A DNA stretch of 64,000 nucleotides from Aquibacillus kalidii (GCF_014280935.1 NZ_JACLZI010000013.1:44711-108710); one strand, 5' to 3'; shown: positions 34,877 through 42,868, numbered from the stretch's first letter. Notes: generated from the letters alone by a model not told the origin. Translations and numbers: made by a program.

Positions 34877-35661
34877 CAAATGTGAGATTAAATTTACCAG
34901 AAAGACAGCAAAAACCAAGGGGTAAGGGTTTAACAATTTTAATTGATAATGGAGTACCTTTGAATTTGTTTATGGATACGATTCATAGTGGAAGCAACCA
35001 CATTGATATTGTGAAATTTGGTTGGGGTACCTCGCTTGTAAGTCCATTTTTGCAAGATAAAATTGAGTTTTTGCGTGAACGTGGAATTGGTTTCTTTTTT
35101 GGTGGAACGTTGTTTGAAAAGTTTGTAAGTCAAGGGAAAGTAGACGATTATTACGCATTGTGTAAGGAATTTGGATGTGAGTATGTAGAAATTTCTAATG
35201 GGACAATAGAGTTATCCGTGGAAGATAAAGCTGCTTGTATTCGGACATTTTCCCGTGAATTCACTGTTTTTAGTGAAGTAGGGCATAAGGATACGGATAC
35301 ATCAAATAGTCAGGATTCGAATCATTGGTTAGCTAGTATTATTTATGATCTAGAAGCTGGTGCGTCAAAGGTAATTACAGAGGCAAGGGAAAGTGGAACG
35401 AGTGGTATTTGTAGAGAAGACGGAAATATCCGAACAGATATTTTCACTGATATTGCTGAGTCTGCTATTCCAATGGAACGATTGATTTTTGAAGCGCCAA
35501 ATAAGAAAATGCAGACATTTTTTATAAAACAAGTTGGGGCGAATGTAAATTTAGCTAATATCGCTTTTTCGGATGTGATTTCCTTAGAAACACTCCGTTT
35601 AGGGTTGCGCTCTGATACGTTTCATCACTTTGAACAAAAAACGGATGAGGTGGTAAAATGA
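34873..35661 (+). CDS. comA: Phosphosulfolactate synthase
   Basis: A 262-residue TIM-barrel protein with NGVPLNLFMDTIHSGSNHID, VKFGWGTSLV, FFFGGTLFEKF, EYVEISNGTIEL and VFSEVGHKD, matching ComA/YitD. It joins sulfite to phosphoenolpyruvate to give phosphosulfolactate, the ComB substrate. Encoded between comB and a VOC protein with four-base overlaps on both sides, so expression is tightly coupled. The nearby divergent cysH gene provides sulfite. Confidence 0.93.
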   Translation: MTNVRLNLPERQQKPRGKGLTILIDNGVPLNLFMDTIHSGSNHIDIVKFGWGTSLVSPFLQDKIEFLRERGIGFFFGGTLFEKFVSQGKVDDYYALCKEFGCEYVEISNGTIELSVEDKAACIRTFSREFTVFSEVGHKDTDTSNSQDSNHWLASIIYDLEAGASKVITEARESGTSGICREDGNIRTDIFTDIAESAIPMERLIFEAPNKKMQTFFIKQVGANVNLANIAFSDVISLETLRLGLRSDTFHHFEQKTDEVVK

Positions 35662-36056
35662 GAAGTACAAATAAGATCTTTCATCTAGCTATTCCCTGCA
35701 AGGAGTTGGATGAGACAGCGGCATTTTATGAAAAGTTAGGTTGTAAGTTAGCTAGAAGATATGACGATCGTGTTACATTTGATTTCTTTGGTGACCAGGT
35801 CGTCTGTCACTTAAGTCCAGATAACATTGATCAGGAACCAAAGATGTATCCACGTCACTTTGGTGTTACATTTTTAGATAAAGAAGAATATGAGCGTACT
35901 TTAGCTTTTGCTGAGGAGGAAGGCTTGCCTTTTTTCAAAGAACCGATGGTGAGATTTCCTGGTAAGCAAGAGGAACATATGACCTTCTTTTTAATCGATC
36001 CTTCTAATAACTTATTGGAATTTAAATATTACCATGATAGTTCTATGGCTTACTAA
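35658..36056 (+). CDS. VOC-superfamily protein coupled to comA
   Basis: The 132 residues hold two beta-alpha-beta units of the vicinal oxygen chelate fold: IFHLAIPCKELDETAAFYEK with a possible His ligand, and HFGVTFLDKEEYER. The protein ends with LIDPSNNLLEFKYYH, where the Glu is the usual second metal ligand. VOC proteins include glyoxalases, dioxygenases and resistance proteins. The four-base overlap with comA makes a role in sulfolactate metabolism likely, for example detoxification or a further conversion. No activity can be assigned. Confidence 0.8.
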   Translation: MRSTNKIFHLAIPCKELDETAAFYEKLGCKLARRYDDRVTFDFFGDQVVCHLSPDNIDQEPKMYPRHFGVTFLDKEEYERTLAFAEEEGLPFFKEPMVRFPGKQEEHMTFFLIDPSNNLLEFKYYHDSSMAY

Positions 36057-36065
36057 AGAATTGTA

Positions 36066-36094
36066 AGAGACTGCTTTGGCGGTCTCTTTTTTTG
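36066..36094 (+). terminator. Terminator of the comBA-VOC operon
   Basis: AGAGACTGC pairs with GCGGTCTCT (one wobble) around TTTG, then T7. Confidence 0.85.
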
Positions 36095-36163
36095 AGTTAT
36101 TTTCATACGAAGAGGGAGTGTATTTTTTTATAAACTCTGTAGTAAGGAATAGGATAGACGATC

Positions 36164-36256
36164 TAACGAAGCGGATTCTCAAGATTTCTCTAATTTCGCC
36201 ACGTAAGGATCCCTTTAACGAAGCAAATTCATATGATTTTTCTAGTTTTGCGACGT
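36164..36256. repeat. Two imperfect 41-bp direct repeats
   Basis: Copy A (36164-36204) and copy B (36216-36256) both begin TAACGAAGC and end in GC-ACGT, with about 80 percent identity and a 52-base period. The spacer is otherwise non-coding. At 36316-36345 a fragment GTTACTGCAGATTTTCTCTC matches the end of the dispersed CTCGTTCCGGCAG element, so this is probably element debris. Confidence 0.4.
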
Positions 36257-36502
36257 TAATTGCTTTTACGCGTCATCCCACAGCATCGAACTTAACAATA
36301 TTTAATAAAAGCGTGATAGTTACTGCAGATTTTCTCTCAACGAAGCGTTTAAATGGTGTCAAATTTTCTAAAAAACGCTTGAAACTCTTCGGATTTTTTA
36401 ATAATCTATAAAAGTAATATTGTGTTTATGTTATTAATTTCAACCTATCCGATCAAAATAGGGATTGGGTAATAAAGCCTTCCTTTAAGGAGGCTGAAAT
36501 AG

Positions 36503-36802
36503 TGACAGACAATACAGCAAGAAATTGTAAGTTTTTCTGGCAAGTTATAGAGAGATCATTTTAGAAAAGGTCCAGAAGCTGTACTTGTCAGTATAGGGGA
36601 TAAATATTTTTTGATTTATATAAATAATTTCATCACTCCAATTGAACGGGTTTTACTCGAGCAAAATCATCATTCTATGCTAAACGATGTCCGTGAAATA
36701 CTAATGGAGAAAGTTACTCCTGATATAGGTATATTTGTAGAAATTAAGACAAACAAAAGAATCAAAGAAATTTATTATGACTGGTCGGCGGAAATGGGTT
36801 AG
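36503..36802 (+). pseudogene. DUF2294-family gene, inactivated
   Basis: Read in one frame, 36506-36802 encodes QQEIVSFSGKL, a TAG (36548-36550), then RDHFRKGPEAVLVSIGDKYF and the intact C-terminal part beginning LIYINNFITPIERVLLEQ. That is the DUF2294 family (about 110 residues), where the stop replaces a Leu or similar residue. The expected start is also lost: TGA stands at 36503 where a start-proximal codon should be, although AAGGAGG remains at 36487-36493. An intact 3' frame from 36611 is only the tail. A strong terminator follows. Two separate lesions argue against sequencing error. Confidence 0.75.
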
Positions 36803-36819
36803 AAAATAAGTTAAACATG

Positions 36820-36874
36820 AGCCGGGGTAAGGGTATTTATTTTTCATAAGTAGTACCCTTACCCCGGCTTTTTG
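36820..36874 (+). terminator. Strong terminator after the DUF2294 pseudogene
   Basis: A perfect 16-bp stem AGCCGGGGTAAGGGTA / TACCCTTACCCCGGCT is followed by TTTTTG. Confidence 0.9.
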
Positions 36875-36932
36875 ATAAATAATATATCAAATTGAAATAT
36901 GGATCTAAACAGCAGAGAGGAAACAGAAAGAA

Positions 36933-37364
36933 ATGAAAGAATTGAAAAGCAGCACCGAATTTAAGCACCGAATAGAGACGGATCAGGACATACAAATTAT
37001 CCTATTATCAGTTAGGTCCATGCTTAACAAATTTCCATTTTCAGACACGGACAAACAAAGTATTCATGTTTGTTCATCTGAACTAATTAGAAATGTGCTT
37101 AAGCATAGTGGTAGTATAGGTGAATTCCATAGTTATTTTTTAAAGGATCTATGCATTATTATTAGAGTAATCGATAAGGGGAAAGGGATAGAAAATGTTG
37201 AGGAAATCCTTAATGGAGATAATCTGAAACACAGCTCTAGTCTAGGTTTAGGTCTATTAGGATCGTCACGACTTATGGATGAATTACTTATAAATACTTC
37301 TGAAAAAGGTACAGAGATTGTCGCAATGAAATGGGTAACGCCTTTGATTTCATTATCAAAATAG
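36933..37364 (+). CDS. RsbT-like serine kinase / anti-sigma ATPase (lone)
   Basis: The 143-residue protein is a GHKL ATPase with N-box CSSELIRNVLKHSG (about 48-61), G1 box VIDKGKGIEN and the RsbT-like C-terminus LGLGLLGSSRLMDELLINTS, then GTEIVAMKW. RsbT phosphorylates STAS proteins of the stressosome and activates RsbU. No RsbR, RsbS or RsbU gene is beside it. The RsbR paralogue at 1193-2017 is a conceivable partner. Ribosome site AGAGAGGAAAC. Weak terminator follows. Confidence 0.8.
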   Translation: MKELKSSTEFKHRIETDQDIQIILLSVRSMLNKFPFSDTDKQSIHVCSSELIRNVLKHSGSIGEFHSYFLKDLCIIIRVIDKGKGIENVEEILNGDNLKHSSSLGLGLLGSSRLMDELLINTSEKGTEIVAMKWVTPLISLSK

Positions 37365-37367
37365 ATT

Positions 37368-37400
37368 AACTGTGGTTTTTAAATAACTACGGTTTTTTTT
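37368..37400 (+). terminator. Terminator after the RsbT-like gene
   Basis: AACTGTGG pairs with CTACGGTT (two wobbles), followed by T8. Confidence 0.6.
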
Positions 37401-37523
37401 ATTATATGGGCCGTATTGAATTTTTTTATCTTTTTATGACCATTTAGAAATAATAGTTATAAATAATTGGTTTTCGACAAAACTAAAAAAGAATTAGACA
37501 GCTTTGATAAAGGAGGTTTTACC

Positions 37524-37763
37524 GTGGATAAAAAAAGAAAAGAAATGATGGAGAATGCAGATAAAGTTGCTGAGAAAATGTATGATCCGTCTGATTATCA
37601 AAGTAATAGCGAAAGAGATAAAGGTTTTGCTATTACACATGAGCAAGCTACAGATAACTACACAGAAGGTACTATAGATGGAAAGATCGATGATGTGGAT
37701 AGTAATGGCCAGTTGAAAAGTAGTAAAGGTAGAGAAATTGATAGAGAAGGTTTTAATAAATAA
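37524..37763 (+). CDS. YozQ-family (DUF4025) small protein
   Basis: The GTG at 37524 is chosen for AAAGGAGGTTTTACC directly upstream. A longer frame from 37467 would put this site inside the gene. The 79-residue acidic, hydrophilic protein carries VAEKMYDPSDYQSN, GFAITHEQATDNYTEGTIDG and ends EIDREGFNK, the DUF4025/YozQ pattern known from Bacillus spores. Its function is unknown. A hairpin AAAACCCC / GGGGTTTT-like (37773-37790) follows, shared with the end of the S14 pseudogene. Confidence 0.8.
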   Translation: MDKKRKEMMENADKVAEKMYDPSDYQSNSERDKGFAITHEQATDNYTEGTIDGKIDDVDSNGQLKSSKGREIDREGFNK

Positions 37764-37788
37764 GTTATGTATAAAACCCCTTAGGGTT

Positions 37789-37975
37789 TTACCAGCTAGC
37801 CTTTTTTACACCGGGAATTTGACCTTTATATGCAATTCTCTAAAGCAAATACGGCAAAGCTTAAATTAGCGTAAAACAGAATGCGGACGACCACAGCATT
37901 TACAACGAGTATATTCTCTAACTTGATATTTTTTTGAGGTTCTTTATGCTTTAGTGCTAAAGCTTTATTAGCCAC
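37789..37975 (-). pseudogene. rpsN: Ribosomal protein S14, zinc-type paralogue, inactivated
   Basis: On the minus strand a GTG at 37973-37975 starts MANKALALKHKEPQ. After a frameshift in an A-run (plus-strand T-run 37929-37935) it continues YQVREYTRCKCCGRPHSVLR, a TAA (37866-37868) and FKLCRICFREL. After a second frameshift near 37832 it ends AYKGQIPGVKKASW. That is the 61-residue zinc-binding S14 with its C-x2-C ... C-x2-C ligands. Two frameshifts and one nonsense codon make it a dead second copy. The working gene should lie in the ribosomal protein cluster elsewhere. Confidence 0.85.
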
Positions 37976-38083
37976 TTTTTGTACCCTTTCTTAAAGTGAT
38001 CTTTATAAGAAAGGAACCTATCATAGCTGTTGTATTAGAAGAAGTAAAAAAGTGAATATTGGTTTTCTATGTTTCTAAAAATA

Positions 38084-38122
38084 AGAAAGCTGTTCAATTA
38101 AATAAAAATTGAACGGCTTTCT
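38084..38122. terminator. Bidirectional hairpin in the 37.8-38.2 kb spacer
   Basis: AGAAAGCTGTTCAATT pairs with AATTGAACGGCTTTCT (one wobble). T-rich tails lie on both sides. No intact gene directly precedes it on the plus strand. Confidence 0.6.
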
Positions 38123-38164
38123 ATTGTTAAACTACCATGTACATTTATGTAATTGTTCTAGCCC

Positions 38165-38200
38165 AAAAAGAGGTAAGAGGCTGAAAAATTACCTCTTACC
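38165..38200 (-). terminator. Terminator of the YppG-like gene
   Basis: GGTAAGAGG and CCTCTTACC pair perfectly. In the minus direction TCTTTTT follows. Confidence 0.75.
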
Positions 38201-38228
38201 TTATCAGATTCTGTAAGGAAAGAGTAGT

Positions 38229-38453
38229 TTACTTTTTTAAAAACTTTGTAACAATAGGCCCAACTGAGTCATAGATCTGTTTGGCTTGTTGCGCAGTTGT
38301 CGTAATTTTATCGATGTCGAATTTACCTTCTTCTGTTTGAAATTGGGATAATATGCTTGGCTTTTTAGGCTTCATGCCTTGCTGCGGTCCTGGATAAGGG
38401 CCATTTTTTTGTGGGAAAGGTGGCATTGGTCTTCGTGGTCTTGGGGGGAACAA
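38229..38453 (-). CDS. YppG-like small spore-associated protein
   Basis: A 74-residue protein with a Pro-rich, Gly/Gln-containing N-terminus (about 1-32) and a C-terminal helix region KPSILSQFQTEEGKFDIDKI followed by AQQAKQIYDSVGPIVTKFLK. This layout (low-complexity head, then a FQ-EEG-DIDK helix pair) matches YppG and related VrrA/YqfQ-type spore proteins of Bacillus. TTG start with GGAGG nine bases upstream. It sits at the head of the YjcZ cluster. Confidence 0.65.
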   Translation of the reverse strand: MFPPRPRRPMPPFPQKNGPYPGPQQGMKPKKPSILSQFQTEEGKFDIDKITTTAQQAKQIYDSVGPIVTKFLKK

Positions 38454-38613
38454 TTAAATCAACCTCCTTCATATAAATATAAATGCTGGTAATGGTTCAT
38501 TTAAATAATAGTAATTTTTGTTAACTACGCCCATGCTATAATGGTTTAATCACCATATACTAACCGTGAAGGATTATCGTCTTGTCGAGCTGAATAAATA
38601 AGGCTATAGGAAA

Positions 38614-38637
38614 GGGTAAGAGTATGAACTCCTACCC
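38614..38637 (-). terminator. Terminator of the first YjcZ-type gene
   Basis: GGGTAAGAGT pairs with ACTCCTACCC (one mismatch) 20 bases past the stop. Confidence 0.5.
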
Positions 38638-38655
38638 AACCAATAATGATTTTAC

Positions 38656-38760
38656 TTAGTATCCGTAGCCATAGTCGCCACCAGTAGGGTAGTGATTCCC
38701 AACGATGACTAATAGAACAAATAGTACGACTAACAAAATGAAACTGTTATTACCAAACAA
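38656..38760 (-). CDS. YjcZ-family small protein, copy 1
   Basis: A 34-residue peptide starting at TTG (AGAGGGGCTGAACGAA upstream). It has one membrane helix (FILLVVLFVLLVIVG) and a Gly/Tyr tail DYGYGY. It is shorter at the N-terminus than the other copies, and the ATG present in those has become CTG, so translation may be reduced. YjcZ proteins are tiny sporulation-induced membrane peptides of unknown function. Confidence 0.65.
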   Translation of the reverse strand: MFGNNSFILLVVLFVLLVIVGNHYPTGGDYGYGY

Positions 38761-38861
38761 TTCGTTCAGCCCCTCTCTGTCAAGAAATTAGTCAGAATGG
38801 AGTGCCCGATCTATAGGGAGGATAGGAGATGACGCTCCCATCCAGTTAGCAAATGGAATAC

Positions 38862-38981
38862 TTAGTATCCGTAGCCATAGCCTCCGCCAGTAGGGTAGTT
38901 ATTCCCGACAACGACAAGTAGTACGAAAAGAACGACTAATAGAATGAAACTGTTGTTTCCACCAATAAATCCTCCGCTCAT
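38862..38981 (-). CDS. YjcZ-family small protein, copy 2
   Basis: 39 residues, MSGGFIGGNNSFILLVVLFV at the start, one helix, tail PTGGGYGYGY. Strong ribosome site GAGGGGGTGAAAGA. Upstream (39005-39046) it shares a promoter-like block with copies 3 and 4. Missed by gene callers with a 60-aa cut-off. Confidence 0.85.
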   Translation of the reverse strand: MSGGFIGGNNSFILLVVLFVLLVVVGNNYPTGGGYGYGY

Positions 38982-39004
38982 TCTTTCACCCCCTCTACTC
39001 GCTA

Positions 39005-39046
39005 TATTCTATGATGCTTTAAAAGATTTGATAGGACGTTTGTTAC
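39005..39046 (-). promoter_or_regulatory. Shared sporulation promoter block, YjcZ copy 2
   Basis: On the minus strand ACAAACGTCCTATC is followed 16 bases later by CATAGAATA, a fit to the late mother-cell sigma-K -10 (CATAnnnTA). The same block precedes copies 3 and 4. Confidence 0.5.
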
Positions 39047-39094
39047 ATTGTATTAGAAACTGAGTAATATCCTAAATTGATTCGTGATTATGGC

Positions 39095-39214
39095 TTAGTA
39101 ACCATAGCCATAATCACCGCCAGTAGGATAATTATTCCCAACGATGACTAATAGTACGAAAAGCACAACTAAAAGAATGAAACTGTTATTACCACCGAAA
39201 AATCCTGCGCTCAT
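39095..39214 (-). CDS. YjcZ-family small protein, copy 3
   Basis: 39 residues beginning MSAGFFGGNNSFILLVVLFV and ending DYGYGY. ATG preceded by AGGAGGTGAGGATAA. Near-identical to copy 4, indicating recent duplication. Confidence 0.88.
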   Translation of the reverse strand: MSAGFFGGNNSFILLVVLFVLLVIVGNNYPTGGDYGYGY

Positions 39215-39240
39215 TTATCCTCACCTCCTTGTGTTTACTA

Positions 39241-39283
39241 TATTCTATGAGGAATAACGACGATTGATAGGACGTTTGTTCCT
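39241..39283 (-). promoter_or_regulatory. Shared sporulation promoter block, YjcZ copy 3
   Basis: Minus strand AGGAACAAACGTCCTATC, 16 bases, then CATAGAATA. The conserved upstream part may be a -35 region plus an activator site such as GerE. Confidence 0.55.
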
Positions 39284-39360
39284 ATTTAAATAAAACTAGA
39301 TGATTGTTCTATATTTTTTATCTATTAAGAAAAAGTTGATAGGTTAATGTTCAAATAAAT

Positions 39361-39386
39361 AAGGAAGGGGGTGCAGTCCCTTCCTT
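39361..39386 (-). terminator. Terminator of YjcZ copy 4
   Basis: AAGGAAGGG and CCCTTCCTT pair perfectly. Close relatives of this hairpin are at 42878 and 43968. Confidence 0.7.
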
Positions 39387-39453
39387 AAAGTCCGTTCAGT
39401 CAAAGGAGTATTCATGAGTGCCTTGGCACACTTGTTTTTATAATTTGAATGGC

Positions 39454-39573
39454 TTAGTACCCGTAGCCATAATCGCCGCCAGTAGGATAATTATTCCCAA
39501 CGATGACTAATAGTACGAAAAGCACAACTAAAAGAATAAAACTGTTGTTACCACCGAAAAATCCTGCGCTCAT
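39454..39573 (-). CDS. YjcZ-family small protein, copy 4
   Basis: 39 residues, same sequence as copy 3 as far as I can read it (MSAGFFGGNN to DYGYGY), with AGGAGGTGAG upstream of the ATG. One hydrophobic helix; expected to sit in a membrane of the sporulating cell. Confidence 0.88.
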   Translation of the reverse strand: MSAGFFGGNNSFILLVVLFVLLVIVGNNYPTGGDYGYGY

Positions 39574-39600
39574 CTATGCTCACCTCCTCGTCTTTTCTAT

Positions 39601-39643
39601 CATTCTATGAGAGAAATGCTGGATTGATAGGACGTTTGTTCCT
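39601..39643 (-). promoter_or_regulatory. Shared sporulation promoter block, YjcZ copy 4
   Basis: Minus strand AGGAACAAACGTCCTATC, 16 bases, then CATAGAATG. It is almost identical to the block of copy 3, although the DNA between the -10 and -35 elements differs. Confidence 0.55.
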
Positions 39644-39672
39644 ACTTTTCTTAATTTAGGTGAGTCCCTTGT

Positions 39673-39843
39673 TTATTCTGTATAACCAATTGGATAAGCA
39701 ATTCCACCAACAATAATTAGTAGAATAAATAATACGACAAGCAATACAAATGAATTTCCTCCATTGTTGCTATATCCAGAGTACCCGTAACCATATCCAT
39801 ATCCGCAGCGGTGTCGACAACCATAGCTGTTAAAGAATCCCAT
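39673..39843 (-). CDS. YjcZ-family small protein, copy 5 (Cys/Gly/Tyr-rich head)
   Basis: A 56-residue variant with the head MGFFNSYGCRHRCGYGYGYG, then [20 protein letters not shown] and the tail YPIGYTE. It has two Cys and Arg/His in the head, unlike the others, which could cross-link or bind metal. The ATG follows AGGAGGTGCATTG. Confidence 0.82.
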   Translation of the reverse strand: MGFFNSYGCRHRCGYGYGYGYSGYSNNGGNSFVLLVVLFILLIIVGGIAYPIGYTE

Positions 39844-40046
39844 CAATGCACCTCCTTTTGTTCGTTTGTTAGTAAGCTATGCAAGTTATTCTAGTAAGTA
39901 TCAGCAATTTGCTCATTACTAGAAAATAAAGGCGTGTTCATGAAGAAAGTAGTCTATAGACATTTCTACTAATATGGCTAATCTGGTACATTCATCCAAA
40001 CTTATATAAAAAAAGGACATAGGATATTGTAAAAGGAGGGATAATC

Positions 40047-40289
40047 TTGAGTCAGGATATGTTTAAGAAAATAGAAAAGAAAACAGGAGTAGACATGAAC
40101 AGTGTATCTAAAGTTGCTAATGCTTTTAATGGTAAAGATATAAAGGATGAGAAAACTGCAAGAGACTTAGTTAAGCAAGTCGGAAAAATTGCAGGAAAAA
40201 AAGTACCAAAGCAAACGGAAGATATGATTGTTAATATGTTAATGAAAAACAAGGTTAACGAATCAACAATCAAAAAAATGATGAAGTAA
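40047..40289 (+). CDS. spoVIF: Stage VI sporulation protein F-like (SpoVIF)
   Basis: 80 residues: FKKIEKKTGVDMNSVSKVAN, then DEKTARDLVKQVGKIAGKKV and PKQTEDMIVNMLM. This matches Bacillus SpoVIF (YjcC), a coat-assembly protein expressed late in the mother cell. The TTG start has a strong AAAGGAGGGATAATC. It lies back to back with the YjcZ array, so both may respond to the same late sigma factor. A paralogue is at 43321. Confidence 0.85.
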   Translation: MSQDMFKKIEKKTGVDMNSVSKVANAFNGKDIKDEKTARDLVKQVGKIAGKKVPKQTEDMIVNMLMKNKVNESTIKKMMK

Positions 40290-40294
40290 TAAAC

Positions 40295-40340
40295 AGGTGT
40301 AGGAATAACCATAAAGGTTTCCTACACCTTTTCGTTTTTT
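40295..40340 (+). terminator. Terminator of the spoVIF gene
   Basis: AGGTGTAGGAA pairs with TTCCTACACCT, followed by TTTCGTTTTTTT. Confidence 0.85.
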
Positions 40341-40365
40341 TAAGGCTGTTTTCGTAAACTTTGTT

Positions 40366-40560
40366 GCCTTTATAATTACATAGTTGAGAGAAAATTTGCA
40401 GTAACTTATAAGAACCTTTGGATGTGTACTTGAACTCGTTCCGGCAGAATAATCCGCTTTCCGTGGGCACGGCCTTAAGTCTTCGTGACGCAAAGAACGC
40501 TCTTCCGGGATCTTCACCTCGTGCTGTTCCCACAGCAAGGAATGCTACGAAAGTGTTACG
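40366..40560 (+). repeat. Dispersed CTCGTTCCGGCAG element, copy 2
   Basis: Shares TGCAGTAACTTATA, AACCTTTGGATGTG, GAACTCGTTCCGGCAGAATA and CGCTTTCCGTGGGCACGGCC with the copies at 7766 and 63898. Then come GACGCAAAGAACGCTC and TGTTCCCACAG. No ORF is present. It sits 120 bases before the chemotaxis receptor gene. Confidence 0.75.
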
Positions 40561-40680
40561 ATACGAACTTTTATAAAAATACATCCAATCGCATAAAATG
40601 TCATAAAATGATGGTTTTTGTCGAAAAATAATGGTATTCTAATTAATAAATAAGACACCATGATTACGGAGGAAAAAATA

Positions 40681-42656
40681 ATGTTTATAAAGAAATCAGT
40701 AAAAGCCAAACTTTTTACATCCTTATTATTAGTAGCAATCATTCCGCTTATATTAATTAGTGCCATTTTATACTTTAATACTAATCAAGGCCTAGAAAGT
40801 ATGATGGAAAAAAATCTAATGGCATCAAAAGAAACAATCTCTGAACAACTTAATGACGTGTCAGAAGATTTGTTAGAGCTAACTAAATCTTACGCAAACA
40901 ATCCAGAGTTTTTGCAAGCATATAATAGTGGTGAACGTGAGCGTTTAGCAGAAGTAGTTAGCCCTGTATTTGAAAGATTAACAACAGAGCACCAAATAGA
41001 TGTATTTGAATTTGGCGATGAGAATGGAACTGTTTTTCTAAGAGGTCACAATCTTGAAAAGTTCGGAGACGATAAAAGTGACGTGCAAGCAATTCAATCA
41101 GCTTTAGATAATCAAGCTATCTCAGGATTTGAATTTGGAAGTAGTGGGTTATCGGTTAGAGCCTTTGTTCCTTTAACCTATAATGATCAAGTAATCGGAA
41201 CATTACAAACTGGTTTGGATGGACAAGTTATCAAATCCATTACGGAATCTCTAAAGGGAGTCCAGTTAAATATAATGAATATGGAAGGGGAGGTTTTAGT
41301 TACTTCTAACGAAAAAAGTGCTGGCACCAGGTTTGATGATAGCTCTATTATATCAAAGGTTAAGTCAGGAGAAGAAGTGTCTAGAGAGGCATCAAATAAT
41401 ATGGAATACTATATGCCTTTATACGACCCAACTAACTCAGAAGTTATTGGTGTTATCCAAATTAGCCAGGATGCTAGTGATATTAACAGTTTAACGATAA
41501 ACTAGTACTAGCTGTATTAATAGTTGGTCTTTCCACATTAGTAATAGTTATTGGGATTTCCTTATTGTTAAGTAGAGGATTCTCAAAACCTATTCAACAT
41601 TTAACTTCAGTTATGGATAAAATAGCGGATGGGCATCTTACTAATGAAATTGAAGGTGGTAAAAGGCAGGATGAATTCGGTAAGCTAGCGCAATCTGTAA
41701 CAACCACCCAACTGAATTTGAAAAATATGATTGAAAAGATAACAAATTTATCTAATTTGGTTCGAACACAGTCTTCCTTAGTAAAACAGGCTAGTGAAGA
41801 AATTTATGAAGGTAGTAACCAAGTAGCTTCTACTATGCAGGAATTAGCTTCAGGTTCGGAACAGCAAGCAAATGCATCTTCTGATCTAGCAGAGCAAATG
41901 GGTGAATTTACTCATAAAATATATGAAGCAACGGAAAGTGGAGATTCTGTCCAACAGTCTTCGAATAATGTTTTAGAAATTACACAAAACGGGAATTTAT
42001 TAATGAATCGGTCAGTTGAACAGATGAACAGTATTTACGAGGTAGTTAGAACCTCTGTACAAAAAGTGGAATCACTCGACAACCAGACCAAGAAGATCTC
42101 AACATTAATAAGTGTTATTCAGGAAATTGCAGAACAGACCAATTTGCTAGCATTAAATGCTGCAATTGAAGCGGCAAGGGCTGGTGAACATGGAAAAGGG
42201 TTTGCGGTTGTAGCTGATGAGGTTCGAAAGCTTGCTGAGCAGGTTTCAGAATCCATTTCTGAAATTACAGGTATTGTTGGAAATATCCAGAAAGAATCAC
42301 ACAGTGTAGCGGTAACCCTAACCGAGGGTTATGAACAAGTGGAACAAGGGACTAAGCAAATTAAAGTTACAGGTCAAGAGTTTGAGAAAATAGATCAATC
42401 AGTTGGCCAAATGGTTCGAGAGATTTCTGGTATTACGAAAAACTTAACAGATATTGCAGGCAACAGTAACGATATCAATGCATCCATTGAAAACATTGCC
42501 TCCGTATCAGAAGAATCTGCTGCTGGTGTAGAAGAAACAACAGCATCTGTTCAACAGATCGCAAATTTAATAGGTGATATATCTAGTAATGCCACTTCAC
42601 TAGAAGAACTTTCTGTTGAATTAGAAGAGATGGTAAAGCTTTTTAAAGTGAACTAA
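40681..42656 (+). pseudogene. Methyl-accepting chemotaxis protein split by a frameshift
   Basis: The first frame (40681-41505, start ATG after ACGGAGGAAAAAATA) gives a transmembrane helix (residues 11-33) and a roughly 240-residue Cache-like sensor with ENGTVFLRGHNLEKFGD. It stops at TAG soon after SDINS. The second frame supplies [11 protein letters not shown] (second helix), a HAMP segment and a full signalling domain with [20 protein letters not shown]. One T missing from the run at 41490-41492 would restore a single protein of about 660 residues. The two halves otherwise look undamaged, so this is either a very recent lesion, a phase-variable site or a sequence error. Confidence 0.85.
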
Positions 42657-42725
42657 ACGTACTCTATTTATTAGCCTAATATGCTAGGCAAGAGATGGAG
42701 CCATAAATAAAGGAAGATAACAGAA

Positions 42726-42765
42726 AACAACCTGGCCTCAATAAGGGTACCCAGGTTGTTTTTTG
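42726..42765 (+). terminator. Terminator after the chemotaxis receptor
   Basis: AACAACCTGG pairs with CCAGGTTGTT, then TTTTGTTG. Confidence 0.85.
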
Positions 42766-42868
42766 TTGTAGAAAATAGGTAATAGTACAGCTGTTTTTTT
42801 GTAGGATAGTTCTATATTGAAATTATAGATTATTACTGGGGTAATTAGGCCCCAGAATATATTTTTAA

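Noticed and set aside
36076..36411. 111-codon plus-strand ORF after the VOC gene
   Set aside because: It starts inside the terminator stem, lacks a ribosome site and overlaps repeat debris.
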